Assembly (NCBI GenBank): GCA_900315105.1
Contig: OMXX01000167.1
Span: 1 to 7,388 of the forward strand
Length of the DNA: 7,388 nt
Direction of reading: 5' to 3'
DNA from: an uncultured Prevotellaceae bacterium
GTDB taxonomy: Bacteria > Bacteroidota > Bacteroidia > Bacteroidales > Bacteroidaceae
Part shown: piece after piece, positions 6,020 to 7,388 of the stretch
Layout: each line of letters starts with the position of its first letter
Numbering within the stretch: position 1 is the stretch's first letter
Notes under the pieces: generated by a model
Databases searched by the model: none
What the model saw: the letters and a program-made list of their open reading frames with translations, nothing else
Told to the model about the DNA's origin: nothing
Translations under genes and position numbers: made by a program

Positions 6020-6160
6020 ATGAATTATATGAAAGACGGCGAAGAGCCGTCAGGGATATCTATGCCCAACAGCGAAGTGCACAACAGCATCTTCATCACC
6101 AACAACGGAACGCTGTTCCTCGACGAAAAATTCGCAGCCAGAGGCGCCCGCGGGCAATGA
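6020..6160 (+). CDS. Small 46-residue protein of unknown function
   Basis: The ORF encodes 46 residues, including NSIFITNNGTLFLDEKFAA, with no membrane segment or recognised motif. Alternative ATGs in frame lie at 6029 and 6062. It ends one base before the start of the 96-aa gene, which favours a real, translationally coupled gene or a leader peptide. It is the first ORF after the structured leader. I do not know its family. A non-coding reading remains possible because of its length. Confidence 0.5.
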   Translation: MNYMKDGEEPSGISMPNSEVHNSIFITNNGTLFLDEKFAARGARGQ

Positions 6161-6161
6161 C

Positions 6162-6452
6162 ATGGAAAACGCGACGATCGACAACAACCATGAAAGGTAC
6201 GAAGATCTGTTCCATTTTATTCACCCCGAGCTTGATGAAACGGAGGCCAGGCGAATTCACAACACGATGAAGCGTCTTGTTGCTTACCAAAGGATTCCTG
6301 AGATATGTTCGTATCTGAAGGAGTTGAAGCAAAAGGGCAAGGTAATGCTGCCTTCGGTTTCAGTTGTTATGTATAATGAGTTGGTTAGATTGGGAATGCC
6401 TTCAGGAGAAGGATATACGGAAAAACATTTCAGTAATAGTTATACGAAATAG
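6162..6452 (+). CDS. Unknown 96-residue, mostly helical protein
   Basis: This acidic-to-basic soluble protein has predicted helices at about 10-22, 26-43 (ETEARRIHNTMKRLVAY), 46-58 (IPEICSYLKELKQ) and 65-77, ending in a YTEKHFSNSYTK tail. There is no signal peptide, cysteine cluster or catalytic motif, and I cannot name the family. It begins one base after the 46-codon ORF and is followed by a clear terminator, so the two form a short transcription unit from the promoter at 5639-5670. Small helical proteins like this are common in mobile elements, but no partner gene in the window shows its role. Confidence 0.7.
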   Translation: MENATIDNNHERYEDLFHFIHPELDETEARRIHNTMKRLVAYQRIPEICSYLKELKQKGKVMLPSVSVVMYNELVRLGMPSGEGYTEKHFSNSYTK

Positions 6453-6478
6453 GCAACAGCATATAAGTTCTTATTATT

Positions 6479-6511
6479 AAGCATCAGAATTTATTTTCTG
6501 GTGCTTTTTTT
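6479..6511 (+). terminator. Intrinsic terminator
   Basis: AAGCATCAGAA (6479-6489) pairs with TTCTGGTGCTT (6496-6506), an 11-bp stem with one G-U pair and a 6-nt loop. The stem runs into an unbroken T-run to 6511. It ends the transcript carrying the 46- and 96-residue ORFs. Confidence 0.85.
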
Positions 6512-6532
6512 GTGCCTTTTTGTATGGTGTGG

Positions 6533-6582
6533 CGGGAAATCTCGGGATATGACGGGATATCTCGGGAAATCTCGGGAAGGCC
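6533..6582. repeat. Five tandem 10-bp units, CGGGAwATCT-like
   Basis: The units are CGGGAAATCT, CGGGATATGA, CGGGATATCT, CGGGAAATCT and CGGGAAGGCC, exactly in register at 10 bp. CGGGA is invariant. The period is close to one DNA turn, so a protein could bind repeatedly on one face. The array ends 35 bp before the -7 element of the next promoter, placing it where an activator or repressor would act. Replication iterons are an alternative, but no replication gene or AT-rich opening region is seen nearby. Confidence 0.75.
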
Positions 6583-6617
6583 TGTTCAAAAGCCATACCG
6601 CCCCCAATAAAACGCCA

Positions 6618-6625
6618 TACCTTTG
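6618..6625 (+). promoter_or_regulatory. -7 element of a promoter lacking a clear -33 box
   Basis: TACCTTTG matches TAnnTTTG and is followed by GCACC. No TTTG occurs at the expected distance upstream, so activity may depend on a factor bound at the repeat array at 6533-6582. The expected start near 6632 gives a leader of about 68 nt to the ATG at 6700. Confidence 0.6.
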
Positions 6626-6699
6626 CACCGCATTCCGAGATGAGCAGCCGAAATAATGTGAGCGGGCCATCCATAAGATAAGCGGAAGCAGAGACTAAA

Positions 6700-6981
6700 A
6701 TGCAGACAAAGATTTGCAAAGTGGTGGCCCAGGCCGAAGTTGTCCGCGTGCCCTCCAAAAAGAACGAGAGCGGACAGACGTCCAAGTGTACCATCCGCCT
6801 GCGCCAACTGGGCAGCGACTACGAGGACGAATACCTCTGCGCCATGTTCGGCAGCTTGGCCGAGAGTCGTCTCAGCGAAGGCACGATAGTCATCGCCACG
6901 CTGCGCTTCTCTACCCACGAGAACGAAGGCAAAGTGTATCAAGACGTCGTATGTACGGAGATTGTACCAATTAAAAATTAA
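6700..6981 (+). CDS. Small beta-rich protein, possibly OB-fold nucleic-acid binding
   Basis: The 93-residue protein is rich in alternating beta-type segments: KICKVVAQAEVVRV (4-17), KCTIRLRQLG (29-38), EYLCAMFGSLA (44-54), GTIVIATLRFST (61-72) and KVYQDVVCTEIV (78-89). The spacing and the closing strand recall small OB-fold or single-strand-binding-like proteins of Bacteroidetes mobile elements, but no diagnostic motif proves it. It has its own promoter and is followed, after a 114-bp gap with a nested inverted repeat, by another gene in the same direction, so the two may be co-transcribed. Open frames on the opposite strand here (6477-6794, 6586-7032) are shadows. Confidence 0.75.
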   Translation: MQTKICKVVAQAEVVRVPSKKNESGQTSKCTIRLRQLGSDYEDEYLCAMFGSLAESRLSEGTIVIATLRFSTHENEGKVYQDVVCTEIVPIKN

Positions 6982-7009
6982 AAGTGAACAATTAAAAGTT
7001 AATTCAACC

Positions 7010-7089
7010 TGAGTTGAGGTCGAGAGAATCAATTGAGCATCAGCAATGATGCAGGGCCCTTTCTCAACGCTTCTCTCGCAAACAACTCA
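7010..7089 (+). promoter_or_regulatory. Nested inverted repeat in the gap before the last gene
   Basis: Four nested pairs are visible: TGAGTT (7010-7015) with AACTCA (7084-7089), CGAGAGAA (7021-7028) with TTCTCTCG (7071-7078), TTGAG (7033-7037) with CTCAA (7063-7067), and an inner GCATC (7037-7041) with GATGC (7048-7052), which shares one base with the previous arm. The structure ends six bases before the ATG at 7096. No T-run follows, so it is not a standard terminator. An mRNA stability, processing or translation-control element is more likely. Confidence 0.45.
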
Positions 7090-7095
7090 ACCCAA

Positions 7096-7388
7096 ATGAA
7101 AACTACTGCTAAAAACCAGAACAACGAGAGTTTAGTCACCGCTAAAGGCCTGATGGTCTTCGGCCAGTCGGAAAACGGATTGCACACCGCAGACTTCGAG
7201 TGCTGCGACGACATCCAAGTGGAACCCTATACGGGTAACTTCAAGCTGCAGATCATGCGCGACGGCAACGTCTATGCCACCGAGCGCCCCAAGCGCATCA
7301 AAAACACACCCCTCTTCCGCGAGGACAACAGCTCGCTCTCGCTGGGCAAAGACGGCCGCTACTACTTCGTCTTCTCCCTGCCCGAGGA
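7096..7388 (+). CDS. N-terminal part of an unrecognised protein (partial)
   Basis: The frame is open from ATG 7096 to the window end and gives 97 residues. The first 13 are polar and lack a signal peptide. The rest is beta-rich with charged turns, including GLMVFGQSENGL (18-29), YTGNFKLQIMRDGNVYAT (47-64) and GRYYFVFSLPE (87-97). I do not recognise the family. It lies downstream of the small beta-rich protein in the same direction with the same GC-rich codon style, so it probably belongs to the same mobile-element or housekeeping module. The downstream remainder is needed for any function. Confidence 0.75.
   Translation, partial: MKTTAKNQNNESLVTAKGLMVFGQSENGLHTADFECCDDIQVEPYTGNFKLQIMRDGNVYATERPKRIKNTPLFREDNSSLSLGKDGRYYFVFSLPE

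Noticed and set aside
6533..6582. CRISPR array
   Set aside because: The repeats are 10 bp with no spacers and no cas genes nearby.
6477..7032. Minus-strand ORFs of 105 and 148 codons
   Set aside because: They run through a terminator, the 10-bp repeat array and a promoter and oppose the coherent 93-residue gene, so they are shadows.

Overview
The window looks like chromosomal or mobile-element DNA from a Bacteroidetes bacterium, probably Bacteroidales and possibly Prevotella-like. The main evidence is four good matches to the Bacteroidetes promoter -7 element TAnnTTTG, two of them with a TTTG -33 element at the expected 19-20 bp, together with start codons that lack Shine-Dalgarno sequences. 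The genus is an inference; no rRNA or other marker gene is present.

Left edge (1-500): the last 42 codons of an unrecognised gene are followed by about 370 bp with no convincing gene. Middle (about 500-4400): an AT-rich block holds a small unknown gene on the minus strand, divergent from a tightly packed plus-strand operon. That operon encodes an XRE-type regulator (a C-protein-like controller), two tandem paralogous proteins with a DH...N...CxxC...CxxC signature (putative HNH restriction endonuclease subunits, R1 and R2), and a complete C5-cytosine DNA methyltransferase with a phage-type C-terminal tail. Gene junctions are -4, +5 and +6 bp, so I read it as one C-R1-R2-M Type II restriction-modification operon. 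Its promoter is bracketed by a perfect 9-bp inverted repeat whose arms are four helical turns apart, a natural candidate for the controller's operator.

Right of the operon (about 4380-5510): a decayed KilA-N (phage antirepressor-type) fragment is followed by an intact WYL-domain transcriptional regulator that ends in an intrinsic terminator. From there base composition is more GC-balanced. From 5639 to 6511 there is a strong promoter, a roughly 340-nt leader with extensive and mutually exclusive RNA pairings ending in a U-tract, a 46-codon ORF, a 96-aa unknown protein and a terminator. From 6530 to the end there is a five-unit 10-bp repeat upstream of another promoter, a 93-aa protein with possible OB-fold character, a nested inverted repeat, and the start of a further unrecognised gene that runs off the window.

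Working model: the regulator delays or limits nuclease expression while the methyltransferase protects host DNA, and R1 and R2 may act together as a heterodimer. KilA-N debris, the phage-type methyltransferase tail and the WYL regulator suggest a defence or mobile-element hot spot. The two most interesting items are the duplicated nuclease genes served by a single methyltransferase and the structured RNA at 5677-5950.
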